Positions 8,991-19,700 of a DNA stretch of 31,501 nt are shown one piece after another (the stretch's first letter is position 1; each line of letters starts with the position of its first letter). A program made the translations under genes and the position numbers. Location of the stretch: positions 3,878-35,378 of the forward strand of contig NKYR01000216.1 in the NCBI GenBank assembly GCA_003184365.1. The letters run 5' to 3'. The notes below the pieces were generated by a model that had not been told where the DNA came from, did no database searches, and saw nothing but the letters and a program-made list of their open reading frames with translations. Origin of the DNA: Evernia prunastri. Lineage: Eukaryota > Ascomycota > Lecanoromycetes > Lecanorales > Parmeliaceae.

Positions 8991-11900
8991 TCAAGTGGCG
9001 ACAGGGATTCCAGCGCAAAAGGCAGAAGAGCCCCGCCGAAGGGCAGGTCTATTCATATTAGCCTTAATCATAGACACCTTATCGTCTCTGGGATAGATCA
9101 ATGTCCCATCTGCTGTCATACAGCAGAGATCTAAACTGCCACCCATAACCCAGTCGTCAGGTACAAAATAATGTCGCTGGACAAAATGATCGCCCTCCTT
9201 GCCGTGGTGTTCAGGCGGCTTCGACGAGATTCCTGCTGACACTGACTGGTGTCCAAAGTCGACCATTTTGTAGCTGTTTACCCACAAATCCCAATCCAAG
9301 AAGACAAAACGATCACCAGGTAATATACCGAGAGCAATTCGGACACGGGATCTGACATCGTCCGGAATAGTCACAGACCTGACAAGCAATATGTCAGTCT
9401 GGTTGACACCGGCTCTGATGGGCTCCAATTCTGACAATGGAAGAATAAAGAACCGACCGAACCCTATGAAGGTATCATTTGAGCTCAATCGTATCAAGAC
9501 ATATTTGAGGTCTTGTGTGACCATTGCTCTCATTTTCTCCGAGTTTGCTCCTCGTGCAACAATCTTCGTGCGCTCTAGAAGCTTGGTAGCCATGTCAACG
9601 TCACCGCTGGAATCAGAAATCGATAGGTTGTCCTGTCGCACTGAGTGTATATTTAGATAAGAGACAGGCTCTCTACATTCAAGGAGATCTTGCCACCCAA
9701 ATACTCGTACATCTGCAGATCCAATGCCGAGTAACAATCCATGATGGGTTGGGTGGCTGACCCACTTCCGCGAATTTCCATCTGCAAGTTTTTCAGATGC
9801 ACGTACGCTGGCGTCTTTAAGCGACCATATGTGGCCAGATTGACTCGCGACGATAAGAAGCAGACTGGAACCTGGACCGAATAGAACCTCGTGTATGACT
9901 TGCTCCTCCAGGTCGAGTTCCAGATTTTTCTGGGGGATAATCTGTGTCGTCTCGGCCAAGTGACCGTAGTCGGTTATCTCAATCTGGCTGAGCATGATAT
10001 CTCCACTGAGGTCAACTGCCACCATGTATCGCGAATCTTGACTCCAAGCCAAGTGGCTGACTTCCATGAAGTTATTGAATTTGCCAACTTCGACTTTGTC
10101 TGAGCCATTCATGCTGCGGAGCTGAACAGACCCGTCATCGGTACCGACGCAAACACACTTCCCATTTGGACAAGCTGCAAGAGCAGATATTGCCTCAAAC
10201 TGTTCTAGCCTTGCTTCTGAGGTCTGTGCAACAGACATCGAAACTGCAGTCTCACTTGCTAAATCACTGACAGCCTCTTCTGCATCTGAAAAGCGAAGAA
10301 GGCTGTTCGGCTCCCAAGCATTGATTGAATTGACCGTCCCACAGCGCAGATCAAAGAATCGTAGACAATCAGGGCTAAAAGCGAGTCCTATCAGCAGATC
10401 GTCGGAGGAAAGCTGATAGATGACAGAGAAGTCGACGAAATCCCAAACTTTGACGATGCCGGTGCTGGTGCTGGACATAAAGAGCTTCCCATCTGAGCTT
10501 GCAGCAACATCGTTCGCATAAGCTTGAGCCTCTTGGTGTTCAGCTGTCAGTGGGTGCCACTTGAATACGAAGCCGTCTGTATAGAAACCAATAACGTGGT
10601 CTGTGACGGGATTCCAGACAAAACGCCAAGCAACATACCAGCCTGCAGTATATTGATCAGCAGAGAAGTTGGTTCCCTGAGCCCTGTTGCATCTGTTGAT
10701 GCACTCGCCAGTTTCCAAAGACCATATGGATAGAGGGAATCCACGGTATGCTACTCCAGCATATAATCCGTCTCTGCTGAAGGCAACACATGTAGGCGAA
10801 TTTGCAGCAGCTTCTGCGGTCAGTGGCTCCTTGAACAGTGTCGGATGCACGTACAGCCATTCGTTCTTAGTCCGTCCGACGTCGAAGAAGCGGACGCTTC
10901 TGTCGTTAAACCCAGCGAGGATCCTTGTGTCGTTGTTTGTGAAAGAGAGCGTAATAGCTCTTGCTTCCGCATTATTACTAATTGAGTTAAGAACTTCACC
11001 AGATGGAATTGCCCAAAGCTTAGTGGTTTGTAGCCCATATGTAGCAAGCTTGTCACCTTGGGCATTTAGAACGATACTCGTGACAGGTTCACCATGCTCA
11101 ACAACATGGACTTCCATAAAGGTCTGAAAGTCCCAGACAACTATACGACCGTTACCACCAAGGACAGCCACATGTTGACCCGCACATGCCAGCCTGTAAG
11201 CTTCGAACCCCTCTGGCAGAGAGATTCTGGCTAGACGGTCCGTCCACGCACTGTCGAGGTCGCCTACTACGCAAAGGTCCCTGTCATTCTTGCAACATGG
11301 CTGTTGATAGAGGGCCGAGGTCTCTGGGCTGAAGGGTGAAACAAGGCCGTAGATGGCCCGAGGATACTTAAGCAGAGAGGTGCTGAATTTGGCAACGATT
11401 CTTATTAGGTCAACAGCCCATTGGTCCATAAGCTGCAAATCAGAAAGTCGTCGGAGCAATGGATTCTTGGAGGCATCCTCTTTCCGTACCAAGGCAACGA
11501 ATGAAGCAAGACTTTTGGATGTTTTCATAAGGACATCCAGGTGACCCGTACTCGACAACAAATGCACCCATAAAGGGAAGCCGCCGCTATCGAAAAACCT
11601 TAATAATACGTCGAGTAATTCACTCGACCCACTTTTGCTGGCTTTCAAATGATACATCCAGGAGGTAGCAGCATATAGCAAGTATGAATGAGAAGCAGCA
11701 TCGCTATCAATCATATCAGATGTGATGCGCGAGTCGAGAAGAGCCGATAATGTCTTGATGCAGAGGGTTTCATGATTTGCTTGTACATCAATATACAGCT
11801 CGGTCTCACGTGGTTGAACAAGATATTCACGTGCTGTCAGATGCATCATTGCAACATAGTCCGAAGCGTCGACCCGTATGAATTGACCACAAACGTCGAA

Positions 11901-14061
11901 AATGGTCCTTTTGAGGTCCAGAATTTCAGGGAAATCTGGTTCCAATGCTTGGGAAAGCTCTCGAACACTCATGGGTCTTCGAGCACCCATTGTCCATCGG
12001 AGTATAGCCTTTGCTAGCAACCGACTTGATTCGCGGGGTAGTTCGAGGATGGCATGCTCCATTCGCTCATACAGTCTCTGCATATCACTTGGAAACTCGT
12101 CAAGAGTCTCTTGGATACCTGATGCTGTATGGCAATAGACTATCTCTTCCAGGACAAGCCGTGTCCATAGAAAATTGCCTTCGGCGCGAGCAAGAATCTT
12201 TTGAATCACCAGACTTTTGATTTGTTCACTACCACGCATATGGCCTACTTCTTGTTCTACCAGACGTTGAATGCCTTGTGCGTTGTGATCCAAGCTGTGT
12301 TTCTCAAGCTTCGTCAAGTGCAAGGATCTTGCAGCTTTGGCAACCCCCATCTGTATAGATTCCGTTTGTCGACTTGCAATGAAGATCCGTAGAGGTACAC
12401 TTGAGCTGGAGCAGGTGCGGATGAGATCCAGAAAAATCTTTGGTGAGTCGCACTCGTCTAAAGCGTCAATGACCCAGAAAAATGGCCGTCGATGTTCCAT
12501 CTTGAAAAGAAGATTTTCGTACACCTTGTGCCATAACACAGAAGCATCGGCTTTATCAACTCGCAACCCTTGCTTGGACAGATCTAGCAGACCACGGCGA
12601 AAGGTACGGTTCTCCTTCGCGATTTGACATGCGATCGACCGAAGAAGATTGGCCACTGAGCGCTTGTGTTGATCACCATAATTGAAGAAGAAGTACTGTG
12701 GTGCAAGACTCCGTTGTTGGAGGGCCGTTACAACATACGCAGACAACACAGATTTTCCACTTGCAGGTGCAGCACTGAACCAAATAAGATGGCATCCTTC
12801 GGGCTTGCTTATCCAATCAGACATGCCATTTTCATGCATAATCCATTCACAAGTCCCCTCAATATAGAGCCTGTTGTACTTGTTGAGGTCATCGTCGTGC
12901 TCGAAGAAAGGAGAAAACAATCCCCGCAATGTTTGAAATTCATCCATGGCCTGGTCGGCCGACACGCCCACTTTCCGCGCAATCTCCTCCGCTAGGGTTC
13001 CCAGGGCATTGCGAACGCTGACATAATTTGCATCTTCTGTACTAGAATACTTACACACTCCATGATGGTCGGCGTACAGCGGCCTAGATATCTCCATCGA
13101 ATAGCCCAAGATGGCGGAATCTTTTTCCAAGACCATCATCTTTCTCGGGCCGATGGGTGTTGGTAGTGTCTCGTAGAATGACCAGATTGACAGTCGCGGC
13201 GCAATGTGCCTGAATTGTTCGTTAATTTCCTCCAAGGCCGTAGAGCTTCTGTTGAGGTCTGTTATGAAATTCCTTGCAGATTGGAACGATGCGGCCAAAA
13301 TCCTATTCAGTATTTCGGCCAGATTCGAGCCTCGATGAGGAGTTGAAAGGAATATGATGGCGGATATTGACCGCACCAGAGCTTTGTAGTGCTCGTCGTT
13401 TTGTCCCAACAGGCACGCTTTCTTCGCAAGTAGACCGCCCATCGAGTGCGTAACAAATATAAGCGGCGTTTCCCCTATACCAAAATTCTCCCCTTCGTGT
13501 GTTTTGCCAAATCGAAGCTCGAAAAGCAATTCTTTTGCGAAATCGGTGACGCTAGCGATATTCTTCGCTTCGCCCGGCCGGAAGGTCGCATTGTAGCCAA
13601 ATGTGAATATTCGTGCGCGCTCCAATTCTGTTTCTAATGGGAGCCAAAGTCCTGGCCAGAATAGCTCAGGGTTGTGGTCTCGCGACCAAGTCTTTCGGCT
13701 GTCTCCCCCCAAACCATGTATAAAGACAATGTCCAAGCATGACGTCGCTGATGGCTGATACACTAGATGTAAGCCCAGACTTGTTTTCCGGCCAGGAGAA
13801 GGACTTCGGAGGGAGGAGTTCGATCCACGATCGGGGGGGAGGAGAGGCGTCTGGTTCGAGGGTGGGGGACTGGGCCTGTCGAATATGAAGTCAGACCCAG
13901 CGGAGCCCTTGCGATCGGCAGCTATAGGTTCGGGAGATGTTGTTTGAGAAATCTTGTCACCAGTATTCTCAGAACCTTTAGACCTGTGCCGACGGAATAA
14001 ATGGTGCTGTTTTGATGTATCAGACCCTCGAACGCAGCAGCAGTGAATCACTACTCACCAT
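8991..14061 (-). CDS. Lipase-like/NACHT/WD40 NLR (STAND) protein, 1672 aa
   Basis: The 5-kb frame has no ATG at its 5' end. The simplest model is ATG at 14061-14059, then a 52-nt intron (14058-14007, GTGAGT...ACAG), then one exon 14006-8991. Domains: disordered Ser/Pro-rich residues 1-85; a SesB-type alpha/beta hydrolase, about 90-345, with VFIHGLGG (oxyanion region), HSMGG (nucleophile Ser189) and ADHHG (His315/316); a NACHT NTPase from about 380, with CEWI, Walker A APASGKS (about 414-420) and Walker B FFWVIDALDECD (510-521); a winged-helix-like stretch near 675; and about ten diverged WD repeats (about 940-1450) such as GRIVVWDF and GIVKVWDF. The WD units differ from each other, unlike the near-identical repeats of HET-E/HET-D. 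Fungal STANDs of this plan are linked to non-self recognition and cell death. Here the WD part would sense, NACHT switch, and the hydrolase act (inference). It is intact and probably functional. Confidence 0.88.
14007..14058 (-). other. 52-nt intron directly after the start codon of the large NLR
   Basis: The donor GTGAGT follows the ATG, and the acceptor ACAG precedes CAC CAT, which is in frame with the 5-kb exon. Without it the frame has no ATG until deep in the hydrolase domain (Met190 of the HSMGG motif). No transcript was available to confirm it. Confidence 0.65.
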
Positions 14062-14158
14062 GCTTGGTTGTCCAGTATTTAGTGTTTGATGCAATCAATG
14101 ATAGTTCAAGTTCCCGTGAAATGCAATCTTGCGAAAGATAGTTGTTAGTACGTATGTA
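14062..14158 (-). promoter_or_regulatory. Likely proximal promoter/5' UTR of the large NLR
   Basis: Short normal-GC stretch upstream of the proposed ATG, ending at the simple repeat at 14159. No motif is recognised. The promoter appears squeezed against repeat debris. Confidence 0.35.
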
Positions 14159-14190
14159 GGTTGATTGATTTTATTGATTGATTGATCGAA
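14159..14190 (-). repeat. (AATC)n-type microsatellite, opposite strand
   Basis: Read on the minus strand, AGTATGATTCG is followed by AATC-type units with one interruption. The same order (AGTATGA then AATC units) occurs on the plus strand at 955-989. This may be the tail of a minus-strand retroposon. Confidence 0.7.
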
Positions 14191-14930
14191 TCATACTGGA
14201 CACCCAAGGGGCCTCACCGGCGTCTAAGGCTCAGCCAGAGGGAATAGAGCGCCAGAGATTTCCTGTACTGACGAAGATCCATACCCTTTCGAAATAGCCT
14301 GTAGCGCCCTGGACCTATAGCCCCACTCCCTACATTATATGATAATTCATCTCCTTACCTTAAAGCCCGAAGATCCGCTACACCTTTATCAGTATCGGTG
14401 GGGGTATTGAGAGTAAAGTCTTCCCCCAAGATTTCAATACCCCTCGAGTACTCTTCAAGCGGTATAGCCCCACCTTCATTAGGCGTATAGCTCTATAAGT
14501 CAGATTTGTGGATACTAAGTCGCTGGTTAAATAAAAAATAAATTAGGAGCCGGCCTACGTAAAATTAAGAGATAATGCTAAATCGATTTTATCTACTTCG
14601 TCCTATATTGGATAAGATAGTTCTAGATCGTCTAGACAATTTATTAAATTCTCGAGTATAGTATAACTTTGTATCAAAATTATAATAATACAATAATACT
14701 CTTCGCTATAGAAGGACTCTATATAACACGCTATAGAACTACTACTAACACGTTACGTAGTAAGAGGATAGATTAGAAAGGTTTTTACTCAGCCTTACAT
14801 ATATAGCTATAATAATACGAGAATTTTAATTTCAAGTGCTAAGTAAGTATTAGTAATAAAAATCTTAAATTATATATTGCACGATATACAATACCATGGT
14901 GGTTGTAAAAGATATAGATTTTAGATTTGG
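14191..14930 (-). repeat. Repeat relic, grading into RIP-like AT-rich DNA
   Basis: 14191-14520 is normal-GC sequence without a usable frame. 14520-14930 is AT-rich with few CpA/TpG, as after RIP. Together with the tail at 14159 it may be a degraded LINE-like element. No protein remnant is legible. Confidence 0.4.
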
Positions 14931-15093
14931 TCAACTTTGTATGTAATCTTTGCGCATTTGAGGCGAGTGCACGTTCGAGATGCGGGGTACTCTGAGCGAA
15001 CATCATACTTTAGTACCGGGGCAACGATCAACGTGAGCAGTGGCCGCACCTGGTGGTCACAGATTGGTGCTAGCGGCACGATTAGTCTTGGGT
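14931..15093 (+). other. Distal upstream region of the fructosamine kinase gene
   Basis: Normal GC resumes here. Nothing specific was seen before the foldback repeat at 15094. Confidence 0.35.
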
Positions 15094-15215
15094 GAGGGTG
15101 GTCGACAGAAGTTTCTGCCGACTTTCGGCTGACGAAAGTCCCTCCAGACTTTCCCTTGTTGAAAGAAGTCCCTTGGACTTGTTGAAAATCCTAGGGACTT
15201 CTATCAACCACCCTC
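15094..15215. repeat. Foldback (MITE-like) element in the kinase promoter
   Basis: The arms 15094-15112 and 15197-15215 are inverted copies with 17/19 matches; the two differences are C/T transitions. Inside lie a perfect 8-bp hairpin (15120-15127 with 15133-15140) and several diverged copies of GACTT/AAGTC blocks. The whole 122 bp could form a long imperfect hairpin. It ends 99 bp before the start codon at 15315. No target duplication is obvious. It could be a miniature inverted-repeat element or a regulatory hairpin. Confidence 0.6.
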
Positions 15216-15314
15216 GAGGTCCGCTTCAGGTGCCAGACAGAGGTAGAACAATATACTTGTGCGGTTCACCTACCGTTTTACGAAATACAAACACAGTTGA
15301 CCTAGCATCTCGAA

Positions 15315-16527
15315 ATGAGTGAGAACATGGATGAAGTCTCGCAACTGGGCGAGGTTGAGGTATTGCCTGGCCTTGGAGACTTCCCAATCGACGATGGCAT
15401 TCTTGCGACATTCCCTCCAGGCACACAAGTTGTATCTGCTAACCGATATGGACTTTCGCAATGGACAATCACAGCTCGACTTCATGTGAGATTTCCAGAC
15501 GGTCAGACAAATCGGTATTTTCTGAAGACCGCCAAAGGGGAAGTGGGCAGACGGCTCATGGAAGGTGAATTTCATGCTATCTCTGGATTACACAACGTTG
15601 ACAATCTCTTTGCACCCAAGCCCCATGCTTGGGGCAAGCGCACTGGACCGGGCCCGGAGACGTACTTCTTCCTCCTAGAGTATGTTGATATGAGCGATCG
15701 TTTCCCAGATCCAAATCAGTTGTGCAGGAGACTAGCTCAACTACATCGTAATAGCGTTTCGCCAACAGGGAAATTTGGATTCCATATCAATACATGTCAG
15801 GGTAGGACTCAGCAGTCGCTGGGATGGGAGAGCAGCTGGGCCACTCTCTTTACGAAAATGCTGAGACACGTTGCTCAGGAAGACAACAAGACGAATGGGC
15901 GTTGGGAGGCGCTTGATCAGTTGGAGTCCAGGATCTTTTCGCACGTCATACCTAGGCTACTGGGAGCTCTCGAGAGTGAGGGTCGAAGCATCAAGCCGTG
16001 TCTAATCCATGGCGACCTGTGGGAAGGAAACACTGGTACTACTTTTGATACTGGAAACATCTACACCTTTGATGCCGCCTCTTTCTACGCACATAATGAA
16101 ATGGAAATTGGAGATTGGAGATGCTTCTACAATAACATTCATAATAAAGTTTACACCAGGACGTATCTGAAAAACTATGCCCCAAGTGAGCCCAAGGAGG
16201 AGTGGGATGACAGGAATCGCATGTACTCCATGTACTACAACATACTCTATTCGGTCAATCACGGCAGCCAGGGGACAGCAATTCGCCAAGTGTAAGTTTG
16301 AAGGCGTTACCAGAAAAACTGCGAGCTGAAATCAAAGCAGAGCCTTTGACGATATGTACTATCTCGTCGACAAGTTCGCCCCTTTCGCGGCAGGGGAAGG
16401 ACCTCCCAGACTTGACCAATCTCAGCGTGTGGGGATCCCGACCGAAGCCGATCACACGGCAACCAAGTTTGGCTCAGCAGAATCTTCTGCATACGCGGCG
16501 AAGATGAGGGAAGGTGTCGGGTCCTAG
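15315..16527 (+). CDS. Fructosamine/ketosamine-3-kinase-like protein, 387 aa
   Basis: Exons 15315-16291 and 16341-16527 flank a 49-nt GTAAGT...GCAG intron and join in frame to 387 codons; Met5 (15327) could also start it. Features of the fructosamine kinase family (protein-kinase-like fold) are RYFLKTA with the likely ATP lysine Lys71, MEGEF, FLLEY, LCRRLAQLH, FGFHINTCQG, HGDLWEGN (232-239, catalytic Asp234), FDAASFYAHNE (metal-binding Asp253) and DDMYYLVDKF after the intron. The family phosphorylates ketosamines on glycated proteins or small sugar-amines, which makes the adduct unstable (deglycation). A cytosolic place is likely; no signal or membrane segment is seen. It is convergent with the MFS gene, 147 bp apart. 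It may be a fungal paralogue with a different substrate. Confidence 0.85.
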
Positions 16528-16674
16528 GGCAATAGTAAACATTCGTTCCGAGGACATAGGCACCCCATTTGCACTGAGGAGAACTACAAAGCCACTTGCG
16601 AGGTCTACCGAACCGTTATGGACGAAGACCGAAAAGTGCTCTGAGCGGAACGCGACTTGAGGGAAATATTTGAG

Positions 16675-18333
16675 CTAGCTAATATCATTCGTACGGCTAC
16701 GTGTACTCTTCCTTTCTATACGTCGCATCCTCCAAGACGTTCCCTTTCTCTCAATTAACAATACAGCCAGTGCCCCACAGCCACCACTGCAGATGCCCAC
16801 AACTGTAAAATACCATCCTCGGTTCAATGCAACTAGGATTGGCTGCAAGATTGCTACACCAGCCGCAGCCATGGCGCAACGAACAATGCTTGCGGCTGCT
16901 GCAGCAGTACTAGGGCTCTCAGGAAACACGTCCACAAGGAGAGCATTGTAGGTGTTATAGAAACAACAACCCATTGAGCCTTGTACGAATTGCAAAATGA
17001 GAACAATGGCTAGGTGTGCATGTTTTGTGACGGCCCATCCATAGCCTATTAAGACTGCAGTCGAAATGATCAACAGGAAGTAGCTGCCTCTTGCCCTTGC
17101 CCGCTCAATTGGAAAGTGTTGTAGATCATCCCCTGCTACCTCATCAATGTTCCAGCCGATCTTTCTTGCAACTGTCTTGTAGTTATGGTCCATGATCTTT
17201 CCAATGCAAAAACCACCAGCGATAATCCCTACACCCCGGGGGATGTATGTGAAGCCGATCTGCAGCTCGTTAAAGTGGTAGATATCTTTGAATATGTCGG
17301 GCATTACAGCCACGACCGCGTAATCGACCGCATAGAAAGACCCTTGCATCCACAGTGCGAAAAAGGTATCGAGATGAAACATGACCTGAAGACATGCCAG
17401 CGGATTGACGAAGCGGCATTGCTGCAACGTGCTCTTCCTCGAAGAGACGGGAGTATCTCCCCGGATTTGGCCCTCTTGGTCATTGGTCTCAGCGTTGCCT
17501 TTCTGGGCGAACAGCCAACGCATTAATACAGACGACCAGCTCTCCTCCCACCAGCGTCTCTCTGCACCAGTACCCCCGTTACCGACTAAGACTCTTGCGG
17601 TTTCTGGGAGGAATAATCCAACACTAAGCCACAGCACCACACCCACAATCACTAAGGACCAAAACACCCACTCGTAACTGCCACTGGTCCATGCCACTGA
17701 TCCTCCGATAATAGGCCCTACACAAGCTCCCAAATTCAAGGCCATACTCACAGGGCCCAGCATCCTGCCTCGCTCACTTGGTACACAGATGTCTGCCACA
17801 ACCCCATAGCTTACTGCGAATGCCGCACTAGCGCCCAAGCTCTGAAGTGCTCGCAAACCCAGTAGAGCGGCATAGCTAGACTTATTCAAGGCAAGTCCAA
17901 GGTTGCCAAAGGCGTACAAAGCTAGCGTGACCAAGAACACCAATCGGCGCCCTATGGAGTCGGAGAGAGGACCGAAAACAGCTGGTGACAGGGCTTGAAA
18001 GATGATGTATATCGTCAAAGTGAGGTTAATAGCTTGAGCAGAAGTCTCGAAGTGTGTACGAAGGAGAGGCAATAGAGGGAAGTAGCATGTTGCTGTGAGG
18101 GGCGAGGTTATGGTAGCAATACCTAGGAGCAGTCGCAACCGTCGCTTTTGGTTTCGCGTAAACACGGTATAGGGCATGGGCGTCGGTGGCTGTTTCGACC
18201 CGGGAGATGTTTTCTTCGGGCCATCGCTTGCGAATCGATCGGAGTGAGTTGCTACACTGCTCAATTCATTTTTGTGGGTGGAGCTTTGAATGGGCGGACA
18301 AGTAAGGTTAGTAATTTCTTTCTCCGTGCCCAT
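16675..18333 (-). CDS. MFS transporter, DHA1 (drug:H+ antiporter-1) type, 552 aa
   Basis: One open frame of 552 codons from ATG 18333. After a hydrophilic N-terminus of about 65 residues come roughly twelve hydrophobic segments with a loop of about 70 residues in the middle. Motif A is GPLSDSIGRR (121-130). PSERGR leads into LGPVSMALNLGACVGPIIGG, the 12-TM antiporter motif C, with LFLPETAR after TM6. The second half has a motif-A-like remnant near IGKIMD. This fits fungal DHA1 exporters (Qdr/Dtr-like) that pump drugs, polyamines or small acids out through the plasma membrane, driven by protons. The substrate cannot be told from sequence. There is no secondary-metabolite core gene nearby. The gene looks intact and intronless. 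Confidence 0.87.
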   Translation of the reverse strand: MGTEKEITNLTCPPIQSSTHKNELSSVATHSDRFASDGPKKTSPGSKQPPTPMPYTVFTRNQKRRLRLLLGIATITSPLTATCYFPLLPLLRTHFETSAQAINLTLTIYIIFQALSPAVFGPLSDSIGRRLVFLVTLALYAFGNLGLALNKSSYAALLGLRALQSLGASAAFAVSYGVVADICVPSERGRMLGPVSMALNLGACVGPIIGGSVAWTSGSYEWVFWSLVIVGVVLWLSVGLFLPETARVLVGNGGTGAERRWWEESWSSVLMRWLFAQKGNAETNDQEGQIRGDTPVSSRKSTLQQCRFVNPLACLQVMFHLDTFFALWMQGSFYAVDYAVVAVMPDIFKDIYHFNELQIGFTYIPRGVGIIAGGFCIGKIMDHNYKTVARKIGWNIDEVAGDDLQHFPIERARARGSYFLLIISTAVLIGYGWAVTKHAHLAIVLILQFVQGSMGCCFYNTYNALLVDVFPESPSTAAAAASIVRCAMAAAGVAILQPILVALNRGWYFTVVGICSGGCGALAVLLIERKGTSWRMRRIERKSTRSRTNDIS

Positions 18334-18553
18334 CGCTTCTCACAAATACGAAAGAAATATGATTAGACTTTCAGAGGAGGACAATGACTTAGGCGTATGC
18401 TTGACCGTCAACAAGAATCCACGTCAGCGAATTTTGCGGGGGGTTTCTAACGGTGTTACGACTGTTATTACCTAAGGTAGTAACTTTTCTTTAGCCGTAA
18501 AAAGTTTACTCGCGCCTAAAGACGATTATATATTTATAAAATATAATCTTAGA
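18334..18553. other. Upstream of the MFS gene, turning AT-rich
   Basis: The probable promoter of the MFS gene (minus strand), running into AT-rich DNA after about 18480. The small open frames here look like chance frames. Confidence 0.4.
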
Positions 18554-19700
18554 TAGATTTTCATCGGCAAAAATGAAGTTCAAATATGCGCAATCGGCGC
18601 GATTAGTAGGCGATAGCAGGAATAGTAGGAATAGCCCATGTCACGATTAGCAAGTCCGGCCTGCTAATAGCAGAAATAGCAGGATTAGCAACTCGGCTGC
18701 AGTGAGTAAATCACTCATTAAACCACTCGGCTGCAGTGCAGTGAGTGAATCACTCATTAAACCACTCGGCTGCAGTGCAGTGAGTGAATCACTCATTGAA
18801 CCACTCGGCTGCAGTGAGTGAATCACTCATCGAACCACTCGGCTGCAGTGAGTGGATCACTCATTGAACCACTCGGCTGCAGTGAGTGAATCACTCATTA
18901 AACCACTCGGCTGCAGTGCAGTGAGTGAATCACTCATTGAACCACTCGGCTGCAGTGAGTGAATCACTCATCGAACCACTCGGCTGCAGTGAGTGAATCA
19001 CTCATTAAACCACTCGGCTGCAGTGCAGTGAGTGAATCACTCATCGAACCACTCGGCTGCAGTGCAGTGAGTGAATCACTCATTGAACCACTCGGCTGGA
19101 GTGAGTGGATCACTCATTGAACCACTCGGCTGCAGTGAGTGGATCACTCATTGAACCACTCGGCTGCAGTGAGTGAATCACTCATTAAACCACTCGGCTG
19201 CAGTGCAGTGAGTGAATCACTCATTGAACCACTCGGCTGCAGTGAGTGAATCACTCATTGAACCACTCGGCTGCAGTGAGTGAATCACTCATTAAACCAC
19301 TCGGCTGCAGTGCAGTGAGTGAATCACTCATCGAACCACTCGGCTGCAGTGAGTGAATCACTCATTGAACCACTCGGCTGCAGTGAACCACTCGGCTGGG
19401 TATACACCCCCGCGAGGAAATTCGATAAAACTTCAAGTCCCGGGCTTAGATTCTTAGTGGTATTAATACTCGTCGTCGTATGACCTTCCCGTCGCTACGT
19501 CGATCCTTAAAAAGTTTAATTTTTTTTTCTTTTTTTTATTAGCAAGTACGGCCTGCTAAGAGCAAAAAATCCGTACGAGTAGTAAATTCGCCCTACTAAT
19601 CGTGCGGATTTCCTACTATTAGCAGGCCGGACTTACTAATCGTACGTATTGCTTACTATACGCCAAATGCGTATAGTTAGCAAATTGAAATTCCGACGAA
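18554..19700. mobile_element. Inverted-repeat-bounded element holding a minisatellite
   Basis: 18644-18670 and 19616-19642 are inverted copies with 26/27 matches, the single difference being C/T. Further out the similarity continues more weakly (left from about 18554, right to about 19700), as expected for long terminal inverted repeats worn by RIP-type changes. The minisatellite fills the middle. A third, direct copy of the arm lies at 19538-19560. No transposase is present. A non-autonomous DNA transposon is likely; the exact ends and target duplication are not visible. Confidence 0.5.
18691..19398 (+). repeat. 34/39-bp minisatellite with higher-order structure
   Basis: ACTCGGCTG starts 21 units. 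The spacings are 34 or 39 bp; the long form has an extra GCAGT. In order: 34,39,39,34,34,34,39,34,34,39,39,34,34,34,39,34,34,39,34, then 18. The eight-unit string L-L-S-S-S-L-S-S occurs twice in a row (287 bp each). Each unit holds the palindrome GAGTGA-A-TCACTC and a CTGCAG centre, so single strands could fold repeatedly. Variants ATTAAA/ATTGAA/ATCGAA and GTGAAT/GTGGAT partly follow the same period. Confidence 0.92.

Noticed and set aside
18644..19642. CRISPR-like array
   Set aside because: The units are contiguous tandem repeats without unique spacers, in a fungal nuclear context. It is a minisatellite.
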